From contig JAFLBN010000018.1 in the NCBI GenBank assembly GCA_017303395.1, positions 1 through 48,519 on the forward strand: a stretch of DNA of 48,519 nucleotides, given 5' to 3'. Of this stretch, positions 1 through 8,556 are shown piece after piece. Positions within the stretch are counted from its first letter, which is position 1. Every line of letters begins with the position of its first letter. The notes beneath the pieces were generated by a model. It worked only from the letters and a program-made list of their open reading frames with translations, made no database searches and was not told the origin of the DNA. The position numbers and the translations under genes are program-made. The stretch is from Chitinophagales bacterium (GTDB lineage Bacteria; Bacteroidota; Bacteroidia; Chitinophagales; Chitinophagaceae).

Positions 1-1106
1 CGATGACAGTGAATCCGCTGGCAACACCAACCATCAGCATCAGTTCCAACTTCGGTACACAGGCATGTCAGAACACACCGGTGATATTTACGGCGGTGAT
101 TACAAACGGTGGCAGCACGCCAATCTATCAGTGGAGGAGGAATGGCAGCCCTGTAGGTACGAACAGTCCTACCTACACAGCACCGAGCCTGAATACGGGT
201 GATGTGATTACATGTATCCTGGCAAGCTCTGCAACCTGTGCTACACCATCATCGGTAACGAGCAACAGCCTGACAATGACTATCAACCCTGTGGGTAAAG
301 CTTCTATCGGTGCTACAGCTAGCCCGGATAGTTTATTGTGCGTGCCCGCACCTGCTGGTGTATTGTTCTACAGCAACTATACGAATGGTGGCAGCACACC
401 TGCATTCCAATGGATAGTTAACGGTACAGACGTACCAGGTGCTAACAATGCTACATTCTTTACAACTTCGCTGAAAGATCTGGATGTAGTAACGTGCAGA
501 TTCAGCAGTAGTGCATTGTGTGTGTTTCCTGAAGTGAGTGCGCCAATTACTATGCATGCTTATCCTCGTCTTGCTGTATCAGTGAATATCACAATGACGA
601 ATGTTGGTCCTAATACAACACAGTTTACAGCGCTGATTTCTAATGGTGGTACAGCGCCTAAAATACAATGGTTGAGAAATGAAAAACCTGTACCTGGCGA
701 AACAAACCTGACCTATACTGCAAGTGGCCTGACATCTAGCGACCGTATAAGTGTAGAGGTTATCAGCAATGCAATTTGTGCTACACCACAACAGCTAACA
801 AGCAATTTTGTAACAGTTACTACAGGTATTCATAATGTAGAACATGCAGGTATGAAGTTTGGATTGTATCCTAATCCTGTATCGACAGATAAACTCTACT
901 TGACATCTGATAAAACATTAAATGGTGAATCAGTAGTAAGGTTGATCAACAAACTGGGTCAGTTGGTATCTGAGTACAAAGTAACGATTGTGACAGGTGC
1001 GCCAACAGAGATTGTAATCGGTGACATAGCAGCAGGTACATACTATCTGCAGGTTATCAATGCAACCGAAAACATCAAAACAAATATCAAGTTTGATAAG
1101 AATTAA
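1..1106 (+). CDS. T9SS type A sorting-domain surface protein with Ig-like repeats (5' partial)
   Basis: This is the C-terminal part of a large secreted or cell-surface protein. The reading frame is open to the window edge. The ATG at position 3 is almost certainly internal, because the residues around it (TVNPLA) match the repeat junction TMTINP seen about 95 residues later. Three Ig-like repeats of about 90 residues are visible (roughly 8-95, 100-186, 187-275). Each has the pattern NGGSTP..QW..NG..V and a GD-V-C-..S..C..P strand. The last 85 residues (YPNPVSTDKLYL ... AAGTYYLQV) form a type A T9SS sorting domain, which directs outer-membrane translocation and surface attachment. The substrate or binding partner is unknown. 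A bidirectional terminator follows the stop codon. Confidence 0.85.
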   Translation, partial: MTVNPLATPTISISSNFGTQACQNTPVIFTAVITNGGSTPIYQWRRNGSPVGTNSPTYTAPSLNTGDVITCILASSATCATPSSVTSNSLTMTINPVGKASIGATASPDSLLCVPAPAGVLFYSNYTNGGSTPAFQWIVNGTDVPGANNATFFTTSLKDLDVVTCRFSSSALCVFPEVSAPITMHAYPRLAVSVNITMTNVGPNTTQFTALISNGGTAPKIQWLRNEKPVPGETNLTYTASGLTSSDRISVEVISNAICATPQQLTSNFVTVTTGIHNVEHAGMKFGLYPNPVSTDKLYLTSDKTLNGESVVRLINKLGQLVSEYKVTIVTGAPTEIVIGDIAAGTYYLQVINATENIKTNIKFDKN

Positions 1107-1125
1107 TCTTTCAAACCTTAAATTG

Positions 1126-1160
1126 AAAAAGCGTCTGCAAGTGCAGACGCTTTTTTTTTC
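1126..1160. terminator. Bidirectional intrinsic terminator
   Basis: The perfect 8-bp stem GCGTCTGC / GCAGACGC with loop AAGT is preceded by five A and followed by nine T. It can therefore stop transcription of the surface-protein gene on + and of the tRNA gene on -. Confidence 0.9.
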
Positions 1161-1164
1161 GTGT

Positions 1165-1234
1165 AGTCCCGCCAAGAATCGAACTTGGATCTAAAGTTTA
1201 GGAAACTTCTATTCTATCCATTGAACTACGGGAC
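1165..1234 (-). tRNA. tRNA-Arg (anticodon CCT)
   Basis: Read on the minus strand, this 70-nt cloverleaf starts GTCCCGT and ends GCGGGACT. The acceptor stem is 7 bp with a T-G pair at 7-66. The D arm is TTC/GAA with GG in the loop. The anticodon stem GAAGT/ACTTT encloses loop TTCCTAA, giving anticodon CCT. The variable loop is 4 nt and the T arm is CCAAG-TTCGATT-CTTGG. It decodes AGG. The 3' CCA is not encoded (ACA follows), so it must be added after transcription. Confidence 0.95.
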
Positions 1235-1359
1235 CAACGGGCAGCGAAAATAAGAAATCCTTCCAAAAGTTCAGCTGCTTTTTTCACGAAAAACAAAAAG
1301 CAAGTATTTATAATGTTTATGTAAAAAATCCATGAATGATTTTTTATATTCATGCCGTA

Positions 1360-3414
1360 ATGTTTTACAAAAGTCCTATATCACTAATTCTCTTATTTGT
1401 GTTGGGTTTATTAGCCTGCAATGATGAAGCTATTCCCACACCCATACAGGCACATAATATATTAGAGCCAGAGCTGAAGTTTTCCTACAATTCTTACAGA
1501 AACGGTAATCGCAGGTTTGCAATTGCATACATGGATTCTGTATTTAATATTTTTCGTTCTAAGACTTCAGGAAACGATAGGTTCAAGGTATATCAGTTTA
1601 TGTACGATTCATACTATGGCTTGTCTGAACCTGAAATGGTAGGGCTTTATGCAGATAGTATGCTGATGTTGTTTGATAATAATGTTATAGACAAAGATCA
1701 ATATAAAACGGAATACATCAGGGCCAATTTTTCAAAAGCAGATTGGTTGTATGATATAGGTAAGTATCAGGATGCATACAAATACTACTATACAGCTAAA
1801 CAACAGGCACAGAAAGATGGTGACAGTTGCTTGTTAGGATATTACAATCATAAACTTGGCTTGGTGTTTTATTCTTCATCAAAGTACAGGTCTGCTATAC
1901 GGAATTTTGAAGAAGCACTCAGGTTATTAAATCCATGTAATGATTTTGGTTCATTTTACAGACAACAGGAGATAAATGATAACATAGGACTATGTTATTC
2001 AAAACTTAACCGATTCGATAGTGCGTTGCTCTATTATAATAAATCACTGAACCTTTTGCAAAAAGGCTATGATAAGTATGGTAAAGATGAGAAGCTCTTG
2101 TTGGATAAAGCAACCGGGGTTGTATATGGCAACATGGGTTCTGCTTATGTTGGGTTGAACAGTCTTGATACTGCGCTCAGTTATTATAAACAAAGTATAG
2201 CCATAAACAAACAGCCGGAACATGATAAAACAGATGCGCTATATACACAGATAAAACTTGCCGATTTGTATTTGCAAAATGGAATGTTACAGCTATCAAG
2301 AAGCGTATTGGATAGTGCTTGGACTGTTATAGGTAGTGTAGGCAATATAGAGGCACTATTAAGATGGTACAATGTAATGTGGAAGTATCAAAAAGCAAAT
2401 GGACAATATGCTTCTGCATTAGATTACCTTTCTAAGTCTGTTTCGCTCAAAGATTCAATTGACAAGAAATACCTCAGCATGCAGCGTATAGAGCTTGATA
2501 GCCGCATTAAAGGAATGGAGCATGATGCGCAGATTGCACAATTGAAAAAGACAGATGAGTCCAGAACAAGACTGCTCGTGCTTGCATCTGTTATAGCCCT
2601 GCTTACAGCAATAGTTTCATTTCTGCTGTATAGAAACTGGAGCGTAAGCAGAAAAAATTATGAATCACTAAAAAATCTGAATACCTACATCAATACACAA
2701 AAAGAGCAACTGAAGCATCTTTTGAAAGATTTGGGTAAAGCGACCAACGAAAAGGATAGGATTTTAAAAGCTGTATCGCACGATATGCGAAGTCCTGTGA
2801 ACGCTTCTTTGGCATTAATAGAATTGATTGAAACTGATAAAGACAGACTTAATAAAGAACAGCAAGATTATCTGCAATTATTAAGAGAATCCAGCAACAA
2901 TGCATTGTCGCTTACCAAAGACTTGTTAGAAGTTGCAACGCTAAGTAGCGAAACCATTAATAAACAACCCACAGACATTAGCGGGTTGGTAACAGCCGTA
3001 ACAGGCTTGTTAAGGTTTAAGGCTGCAGAAAAGCAACAGAAGATAGAGTTGCAGGTATCTTCAGAACCATTAATCTGCAATATTGATAAGGAGAAAATAA
3101 CCAGAGTCATTAATAATCTGGTAAACAATGCAATTAAGTTCAGTCCGCAGGGGGATACTATCTATGTTGGTCTGGAACAAAAAAATAACGAAACAGAACT
3201 ATCCGTTAAAGATAATGGCATCGGTATACCAGATAATATCAAGGATAAAGTGTTTGATATTTTTACTGAAGCCAAACGCTTTGGTACATCCGGCGAACAG
3301 CCTTATGGTTTAGGATTGTCTATTTCTAAACAAATAGTGGAAGCGCATGGTGGCAGAATATGGTTTTGTAGTGAAGATGGGGTAGGTACAACATTTCATG
3401 TTGCTATTCCATAA
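1360..3414 (+). CDS. TPR-containing sensor histidine kinase
   Basis: This is a membrane sensor kinase of the Bacteroidota TPR type. An ATG at 1336 is in frame. The ATG at 1360 is preferred because it puts a lipoprotein-like signal at the N terminus (SLILLFVLGLLAC). An extracytoplasmic region of tetratricopeptide-like helices follows (for example the blocks around AIRNFEEALRLL and ALSYYKQSI). There is one membrane span (LVLASVIALLTAIVSFLLY), a short coiled coil, then the kinase. The H box is AVSHDMRSPVN, with His482 when numbered from 1336. The N box is NNLVNNAIKFSP, G1 is DNGIGI and G2 is YGLGLSI. There is no receiver or DNA-binding domain and no response regulator next door, so it is an orphan kinase. 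The signal and the target are not visible. Confidence 0.88.
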   Translation: MFYKSPISLILLFVLGLLACNDEAIPTPIQAHNILEPELKFSYNSYRNGNRRFAIAYMDSVFNIFRSKTSGNDRFKVYQFMYDSYYGLSEPEMVGLYADSMLMLFDNNVIDKDQYKTEYIRANFSKADWLYDIGKYQDAYKYYYTAKQQAQKDGDSCLLGYYNHKLGLVFYSSSKYRSAIRNFEEALRLLNPCNDFGSFYRQQEINDNIGLCYSKLNRFDSALLYYNKSLNLLQKGYDKYGKDEKLLLDKATGVVYGNMGSAYVGLNSLDTALSYYKQSIAINKQPEHDKTDALYTQIKLADLYLQNGMLQLSRSVLDSAWTVIGSVGNIEALLRWYNVMWKYQKANGQYASALDYLSKSVSLKDSIDKKYLSMQRIELDSRIKGMEHDAQIAQLKKTDESRTRLLVLASVIALLTAIVSFLLYRNWSVSRKNYESLKNLNTYINTQKEQLKHLLKDLGKATNEKDRILKAVSHDMRSPVNASLALIELIETDKDRLNKEQQDYLQLLRESSNNALSLTKDLLEVATLSSETINKQPTDISGLVTAVTGLLRFKAAEKQQKIELQVSSEPLICNIDKEKITRVINNLVNNAIKFSPQGDTIYVGLEQKNNETELSVKDNGIGIPDNIKDKVFDIFTEAKRFGTSGEQPYGLGLSISKQIVEAHGGRIWFCSEDGVGTTFHVAIP

Positions 3415-3417
3415 TAG

Positions 3418-4008
3418 TTATTTCCACTTCAGCGATTTCAGCATATGCTCTATGTCTTTACGCAAAAACTCGTTTACGGGTTTTAAAGAATCTGCATTAG
3501 GTGTTACATCAAAGTACAATGCACCGCGGAGGAAGTGTTTTTCATAGTCTGTTGCATAAAACTGATAAGCAGATGCAGCATTACCACCAACGTTGTAAAA
3601 CAGTCCGTAAACCTTGTTTTCCTCGTTTTTGAAGTTAATGGGTTCTATATAGTCCGCACGCTTGTTGTGTACGGTTTCGGTCATTTTATACGCATCGTCC
3701 ATCAGCTTTTCTATTGGTTGGCTGGGCGATACTATTTTGTAGCTCAGGTATATCCTGCCTCCCAGATTGGGGAAATCCATATTAATCCAATACGGGTTTT
3801 CGGGTTTTTCGCCGAAGAAAGCGGTGTCTTTTACAATTTTCCCATAAGTAGGATATTCGAAAGAGTAAGGGAAGTCTGGGTTGTTAAATGACTGATATGC
3901 ATGTTGTGGCAGCTCTATCAGGTAATACCCGCGTGGCTTTGGGGTATATGTTTCCGGTTTGCAGCCTGCAAAAACTAAAAGCATCAGAAATGGAACCACG
4001 TACTTCAT
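3418..4008 (-). CDS. gldD: Gliding motility lipoprotein GldD
   Basis: This 196-residue lipoprotein has signal MKYVVPFLMLLVFAGC with the lipidated Cys after AG. Family landmarks are PKPRGYYLIELP near the N terminus, PYSFEYP, NLGGRIYLSYK, the segment KVYGLFYNVGGNAAS and the ending LKSLKWK. They match what I remember of Flavobacterium GldD. In flavobacteria GldD is needed for gliding and T9SS-linked secretion. An upstream in-frame ATG at 4089 exists, but the signal peptide fixes the start at 4008. The gene converges on the histidine kinase gene (3 bp apart) and diverges from the DUF3467 gene. It stands apart from other gld genes in this window. Confidence 0.9.
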   Translation of the reverse strand: MKYVVPFLMLLVFAGCKPETYTPKPRGYYLIELPQHAYQSFNNPDFPYSFEYPTYGKIVKDTAFFGEKPENPYWINMDFPNLGGRIYLSYKIVSPSQPIEKLMDDAYKMTETVHNKRADYIEPINFKNEENKVYGLFYNVGGNAASAYQFYATDYEKHFLRGALYFDVTPNADSLKPVNEFLRKDIEHMLKSLKWK

Positions 4009-4073
4009 AGCTGCCAAAACTATAATAAAATCACTAATTATAAAGATGGTTTTAACCTCTGCCTTTCTTTTGC

Positions 4074-4081
4074 TAATTTTG
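4074..4081 (+). promoter_or_regulatory. Bacteroidota -7 promoter box upstream of the DUF3467 gene
   Basis: TAATTTTG matches TAnnTTTG and lies 29 nt before the ATG at 4111 in a short divergent intergenic region. I do not see a convincing -33 TTTG. Confidence 0.5.
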
Positions 4082-4110
4082 CATCTCAATTCTTAAATAA
4101 TCCTAATAAG

Positions 4111-4425
4111 ATGCAAGACCAACAACAAGCAGAGCAGCAACTGAATATAGAACTGAGTGAAGAAATGGCTGATGGTGAATATTCGAACCTAGTAGTAATC
4201 ACTCATTCATTTGCAGAATTCGTTTTCGACTTCGTAAACGTAATGCCAAATGTACCTAAAGCTAAAGTAAAATCGAGGGTTATTATGACTCCGCAACATG
4301 CAAAACGTATGATGCGTGCTTTGGTTGAAAACATAAAACGTTTTGAAGCACAGAATGGTGTTATCAAAGAACAGGAAACTGTAAATATGCCATTCAACTT
4401 TGGTGGTACAACAGGACAGGCATAG
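4111..4425 (+). CDS. DUF3467 domain-containing protein
   Basis: This small (104 aa) soluble protein is of the DUF3467 family. Its landmarks are an acidic Gln-rich N terminus, [18 protein letters not shown], the segment [16 protein letters not shown] and a helix ending in [10 protein letters not shown]. It has no signal peptide. The function of the family is not established as far as I know. It lies 22 bp upstream of guaA on the same strand, probably cotranscribed. That may be only a convenience of position, as nothing in the protein points to purine metabolism. Confidence 0.85.
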   Translation: MQDQQQAEQQLNIELSEEMADGEYSNLVVITHSFAEFVFDFVNVMPNVPKAKVKSRVIMTPQHAKRMMRALVENIKRFEAQNGVIKEQETVNMPFNFGGTTGQA

Positions 4426-4447
4426 TCAATCTTTACAAAACACAAGC

Positions 4448-5986
4448 ATGAATAATAAAATACTGATACTGGATTTTGGTTCGCAATACACGCAGCTTAT
4501 AGCTCGCAGCATTCGCGAATTGAATGTTTATTGTGAAATACAGCCTTGTACCAAGCCGGTACAGTACGATCCTTCATTAAAAGGTGTTATCCTTTCAGGT
4601 AGCCCGTTTTCTGTAAATGACCCGAATGCACCAAAGCCTGATGTGAAAGCAATAGCTGATAATCTGCCTGTACTTGCGGTATGTTACGGCGCACAGCTGA
4701 TAGCACAACAAGCTGGTGGTGAAGTAGGTAAATCTACACACCGTGAATATGGTAGGGCGCATTTGCAGAATATCGTTCACAATCCGCTGTTGGCCACCAT
4801 CAACGAAGGTTCTCAGGTTTGGATGAGCCACAGTGATACCATCAAGCAACTGCCTGCGGGTTTTGAAGTGATAGCGCAAACAGAAGCTATTCCTGTAGCA
4901 GCCTTCCGTGCAGCTGATTCTTATGCTAAAAATCCTGTGTATGCTATACAGTTCCACCCAGAGGTGACGCACAGCACAGACGGCCGTCAGTTGTTGAAGA
5001 ACTATGTGATGGATATCTGCGGTTGTGAGGCGGATTGGACGCCTGCATCTTTCGTACACGAAACAGTGGCACGCATAAAGCAGGAAGTAGGAGATAAGAA
5101 GGTGGTAATGGCATTAAGCGGTGGTGTAGACTCTACAGTTGCTGCTACATTAATACATAAAGCAATTGGTGAAAACCTGTATTGCATATTTGTAGACAAT
5201 GGCCTGCTGCGCAAAAATGAATTTGAACAAGTGCTGGAAGGTTACAAACATCTTGGCCTGAATACAAAAGGTGTAGATGCAAAGAGTCTTTTTTACGGTG
5301 AATTGGATGGTGTTACAGACCCGGAAAAGAAACGTAAAATCATTGGTCGACTTTTTATAGATGTTTTTCAGGAAGAGGCCAAACACCTTACAGATGTATC
5401 TTTCCTGGGTCAGGGTACTATCTATCCCGATGTTATTGAATCGGTATCAGTACACGGTCCGTCAGTTACTATCAAGTCTCACCACAACGTGGGCGGCTTG
5501 CCTGAGAAGATGAACATGAAGCTGGTAGAGCCATTGCGTTACCTCTTCAAAGACGAAGTGCGTAAGATAGGTAAGGAAATGGGTATCGACGATATCTTCC
5601 TGCAACGTCATCCTTTCCCGGGTCCCGGACTTGGTATACGTGTACTGGGTGCAGTATCTCCTGAAAAAGTGCAGATGCTGCAAGATGCAGATGCTATCTA
5701 TATACAACACCTGCGCGACTCTGGCCTTTACAGTCAGGTATGGCAAGCAGGTGCAATACTGCTCCCTGTACAGAGTGTAGGTGTAATGGGCGATGAGCGT
5801 ACGTATGAATATACGATAGCACTACGTGCTGTTACCTCTGTAGATGGTATGACAGCTGACTGGGCGCACCTGCCTTACAGTTTCCTGGCAAAAGTTTCCA
5901 ACGATATTATTAACCATGTAAAAGGTATCAATCGTGTGGTATACGACATCAGTTCTAAGCCACCTGCTACCATAGAGTGGGAATAA
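4448..5986 (+). CDS. guaA: GMP synthase (glutamine-hydrolysing)
   Basis: It converts XMP to GMP using glutamine and ATP, the last step of guanine nucleotide synthesis, in the cytoplasm. The start at 4448 gives [16 protein letters not shown], the usual N terminus; an earlier in-frame ATG at 4400 lies inside the preceding gene. The N-terminal glutamine amidotransferase has nucleophile Cys79 (AVCYGAQ) and His170/Glu172 (QFHPEV). The ATP pyrophosphatase P-loop SGGVDS is at 224-229. The C-terminal dimer domain contains [15 protein letters not shown] and ends KPPATIEWE. At 512 residues it has the family's full length. All catalytic residues are present. Confidence 0.98.
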   Translation: MNNKILILDFGSQYTQLIARSIRELNVYCEIQPCTKPVQYDPSLKGVILSGSPFSVNDPNAPKPDVKAIADNLPVLAVCYGAQLIAQQAGGEVGKSTHREYGRAHLQNIVHNPLLATINEGSQVWMSHSDTIKQLPAGFEVIAQTEAIPVAAFRAADSYAKNPVYAIQFHPEVTHSTDGRQLLKNYVMDICGCEADWTPASFVHETVARIKQEVGDKKVVMALSGGVDSTVAATLIHKAIGENLYCIFVDNGLLRKNEFEQVLEGYKHLGLNTKGVDAKSLFYGELDGVTDPEKKRKIIGRLFIDVFQEEAKHLTDVSFLGQGTIYPDVIESVSVHGPSVTIKSHHNVGGLPEKMNMKLVEPLRYLFKDEVRKIGKEMGIDDIFLQRHPFPGPGLGIRVLGAVSPEKVQMLQDADAIYIQHLRDSGLYSQVWQAGAILLPVQSVGVMGDERTYEYTIALRAVTSVDGMTADWAHLPYSFLAKVSNDIINHVKGINRVVYDISSKPPATIEWE

Positions 5987-5994
5987 GAGTGTAT

Positions 5995-7290
5995 ATGCGT
6001 TATTCATTTAACAGGTTATTTTTAGTTGCGCTTCTGCTGATTGGCACATCCTTTCATGCAGATGCGCAATTTTTCAAGCGTTTATTTGGTGGAGAGAAGA
6101 AGACGAAAAAAGTTGAAGCTGCACCTGTAAAAAAGAAGCCCGCTACAAAACCCAAGCCTGCACAAGTAGTTAAGAAGAAAGACCCTGACTATCCAGAAAC
6201 TAAAAAGAAACCTGTATACAGGGTAGATGTATTTGCGCACCTGTATCTCGATGAATTGGTAAAAGACGGTAAGCCTGCCTATAAAGGTAAATTACCTGAA
6301 AAAGCCACAGCGGGGCTCGATTTTTACGAAGGTGTAAAACTGGCTGCAGATACATTAGATCATCGTGGCTATACAATGAATGTGTATGTGCACGATGTCG
6401 CTTCTCCCAATGAAGCGCCTGCTGCATTGATTACTGCTAATAAACTGGACTCTACAGACCTTATAATTGGTGCTGTAAATACAACGCTCGTTCCTGTATT
6501 GGCAGACTTTGCAGCAAAGAAGAAAATCAATTTCATATCGGCTCTTTCACCTTCTGATGCGGGTGTAAAGAACAATCCCTACTTCATACTCCTACAGCCT
6601 GCACTACAAACACACTGCGAGTGGATTGCACAAGCCGTAGCAAGCAAATACAAAAACATTACACCTGTATTGTTTACGCGCACTTCAGTATCTGTTGATA
6701 GCAGTGCAGTAGCTTACCTTAATTTCACTGATGGTGCAGTGAAGAAAGTTTTGTGTAATACTTTGCCATCCAAAGAAAAACTGCAACCACTGTTTGACAG
6801 TACGCGTAAAAACGTAATAGTAGCTGCAATATTAGATGTCTCTTATGCCGAAAACCTGCTTGCACAACTTCATACCATGTTCCCGGAGTACGATTTTGAA
6901 GTATATGGAATGCCATCGTGGAAGGGTATGAGTGCTTTAAAAAAAGCAGATGCATTCCCGAACGTAGCGGTATATATAACTGCACCGTATTATTTCGATA
7001 TGTCAACAGCCATAGGTCAGGCTATTGCAGCAAATTATAAGAAGGATGTGGGTGGTTCTAAGCCTGGTGATATGGTTTTTCGCGGATATGAAACCATGTA
7101 TTGGTATGCATATATGCTCTATAAATACGGTACTATATTCAATGAGAAATTCAGCGATAATGCCGCTGCTCCTTTCACGCGTTTCGATATAAAACTGAAG
7201 AAAGACAAAAACGATAAAGTGCTGTATCAGGAAAATAAGCACATCGTACTCTACCGCTATCAGAGCAGTTCATTCATCGTAGAGCAATAA
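5995..7290 (+). CDS. Periplasmic-binding-protein-fold (type 1) exported protein
   Basis: This exported protein has signal FNRLFLVALLLIGTSFHADAQ, a Lys/Pro-rich linker of about 60 residues and then a domain resembling type 1 periplasmic binding proteins. Typical blocks are GLDFYEGVKLAADTLDHRG, NVYVHDV, LIIGAVNTTLVPVLADFAAK and INFISALSPSD. Related Bacteroidota proteins often carry LysM repeats before this domain; here the linker has none that I can see. The start at 5995 is chosen over 5977 because 5977 overlaps the guaA stop. It begins 8 bp after guaA with no terminator between, so cotranscription is likely. No transporter genes adjoin it, so a ligand-sensing or structural role is as likely as transport. 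Confidence 0.7.
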   Translation: MRYSFNRLFLVALLLIGTSFHADAQFFKRLFGGEKKTKKVEAAPVKKKPATKPKPAQVVKKKDPDYPETKKKPVYRVDVFAHLYLDELVKDGKPAYKGKLPEKATAGLDFYEGVKLAADTLDHRGYTMNVYVHDVASPNEAPAALITANKLDSTDLIIGAVNTTLVPVLADFAAKKKINFISALSPSDAGVKNNPYFILLQPALQTHCEWIAQAVASKYKNITPVLFTRTSVSVDSSAVAYLNFTDGAVKKVLCNTLPSKEKLQPLFDSTRKNVIVAAILDVSYAENLLAQLHTMFPEYDFEVYGMPSWKGMSALKKADAFPNVAVYITAPYYFDMSTAIGQAIAANYKKDVGGSKPGDMVFRGYETMYWYAYMLYKYGTIFNEKFSDNAAAPFTRFDIKLKKDKNDKVLYQENKHIVLYRYQSSSFIVEQ

Positions 7291-7298
7291 AATCAGTA

Positions 7299-8450
7299 TT
7301 AATTGTGGTAAATGCCGGTAGCAGATACTTTGCTGTTGCCAATGGCAGGTTTTGATTTTTCCTTCAGCAGGTTAATGCTTTCCATACGTTTTTTGCGCAT
7401 GAAGTAAAGAACAGCGTATAGCCCCATAGATAGCGCAACTATGCCCAGCATGCCAAGGTTAGGGTTGAAATCCTGCAGTATCAGTGCTACGGTTATTATC
7501 AAAACATTAGACAGTATCAGGATGGTTACTGTCATAGAATGTGTAAAGCCAAGATCTAGCAGATAGTGGTGCAGGTGTGTACGGTCTGCTTTGAAAGGAG
7601 ATACGCCACGCATCAACCTTGTTGTGAACACGCGGAATGAATCGAACACGGGAACAAACAGGATTGATAAACCAACTGTCAGCGCACCGCCCGGATTGTG
7701 TATCATATCGCCCACCGCAGCGTTGCTATTGAATGAGTTTACGAACAGAATACATAATACAGATATGATATAGCCTATCTGCAATGCACCCGTATCGCCC
7801 ATGAAGATACGGGCAGGAGAGGTATTGAAACGCAGAAAACCTGCTATGGCGCCCATCAGGCTGAAAGCCATACTTGCACCGCCTGCATTACCCGATACGG
7901 CAAGCAACACGCCCAGACAGAAGGTGCTCAGTACACCAATAGAACCTGCAAGTCCGTCTATACCGTCTATCAGGTTGAAGGCATTGATAACAAATATGAT
8001 ACCTACTACGCTGAATATGATGCTATACCAATAGGTAAGATCGTACACACCAAAAATTCCATGTAGAGACGATAAGCGTATATCTGCAATGCAAACCGTA
8101 ATAGATGCCGCAATAAACTGTGCCAAGAATTTTTTGGAAGGGCTCAGTGCAACCAAATCGTCCATAATACCTGTAAGGAATAGTATCAGGGAAGATGCTA
8201 TTATATAGTTCCAGTTGCTGAAGCTGTCAGGGTTCAGGAACAATGAACAGGTAGTGATAAATGCAAAGAATATAGCTACGCCACCTAAGTTTGGTACTAT
8301 CCTCAGGTGTATTTTGCGGTCATTGTCCGGAACGTCGAACAAGCGCTTTTTTGCTGATATCAGCATTATCTGAGGTATAGACACCAAGCTTATTACAAGC
8401 GCACCCATGAAGGTGAGCAGATAAATAAGATGTGGCGGCAGTTGAGGCAT
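7299..8450 (-). CDS. Polyprenyl-phosphate sugar-1-phosphate transferase (MraY/WecA family)
   Basis: This integral membrane enzyme of glycosyltransferase family 4 would transfer a HexNAc-1-phosphate from a UDP-sugar to undecaprenyl phosphate, starting an O-antigen or other surface glycan. About ten hydrophobic spans are visible. Family motifs are DNDRKIHLRIVPNLGG near the N terminus, the active-site loop NLIDGIDGLAG, FMGDTGALQIGY and the RTHLHHYLLDLG loop (HxxH type). It is a WecA-like member rather than MraY because no other cell-wall genes are near. The neighbour upstream on the same strand resembles UDP-GlcNAc 2-epimerase, the usual partner in ManNAc-containing glycan synthesis. It converges on the preceding + strand gene. 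Confidence 0.88.
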   Translation of the reverse strand: MPQLPPHLIYLLTFMGALVISLVSIPQIMLISAKKRLFDVPDNDRKIHLRIVPNLGGVAIFFAFITTCSLFLNPDSFSNWNYIIASSLILFLTGIMDDLVALSPSKKFLAQFIAASITVCIADIRLSSLHGIFGVYDLTYWYSIIFSVVGIIFVINAFNLIDGIDGLAGSIGVLSTFCLGVLLAVSGNAGGASMAFSLMGAIAGFLRFNTSPARIFMGDTGALQIGYIISVLCILFVNSFNSNAAVGDMIHNPGGALTVGLSILFVPVFDSFRVFTTRLMRGVSPFKADRTHLHHYLLDLGFTHSMTVTILILSNVLIITVALILQDFNPNLGMLGIVALSMGLYAVLYFMRKKRMESINLLKEKSKPAIGNSKVSATGIYHN

Positions 8451-8556
8451 TGATGTTTCTTCTTACAATTGTTAAAGCTAAGTTGAGAACTTAATATTTA
8501 ATATTAACCTTTTATTACGCTATTAACAATTCGTTTATTATTAATATATGTCGGGG

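Noticed and set aside
3-5. ATG at position 3 as the true start of the first gene
   Set aside because: The residues around it equal the internal repeat junction, there is no signal peptide, and the frame is open to the edge.
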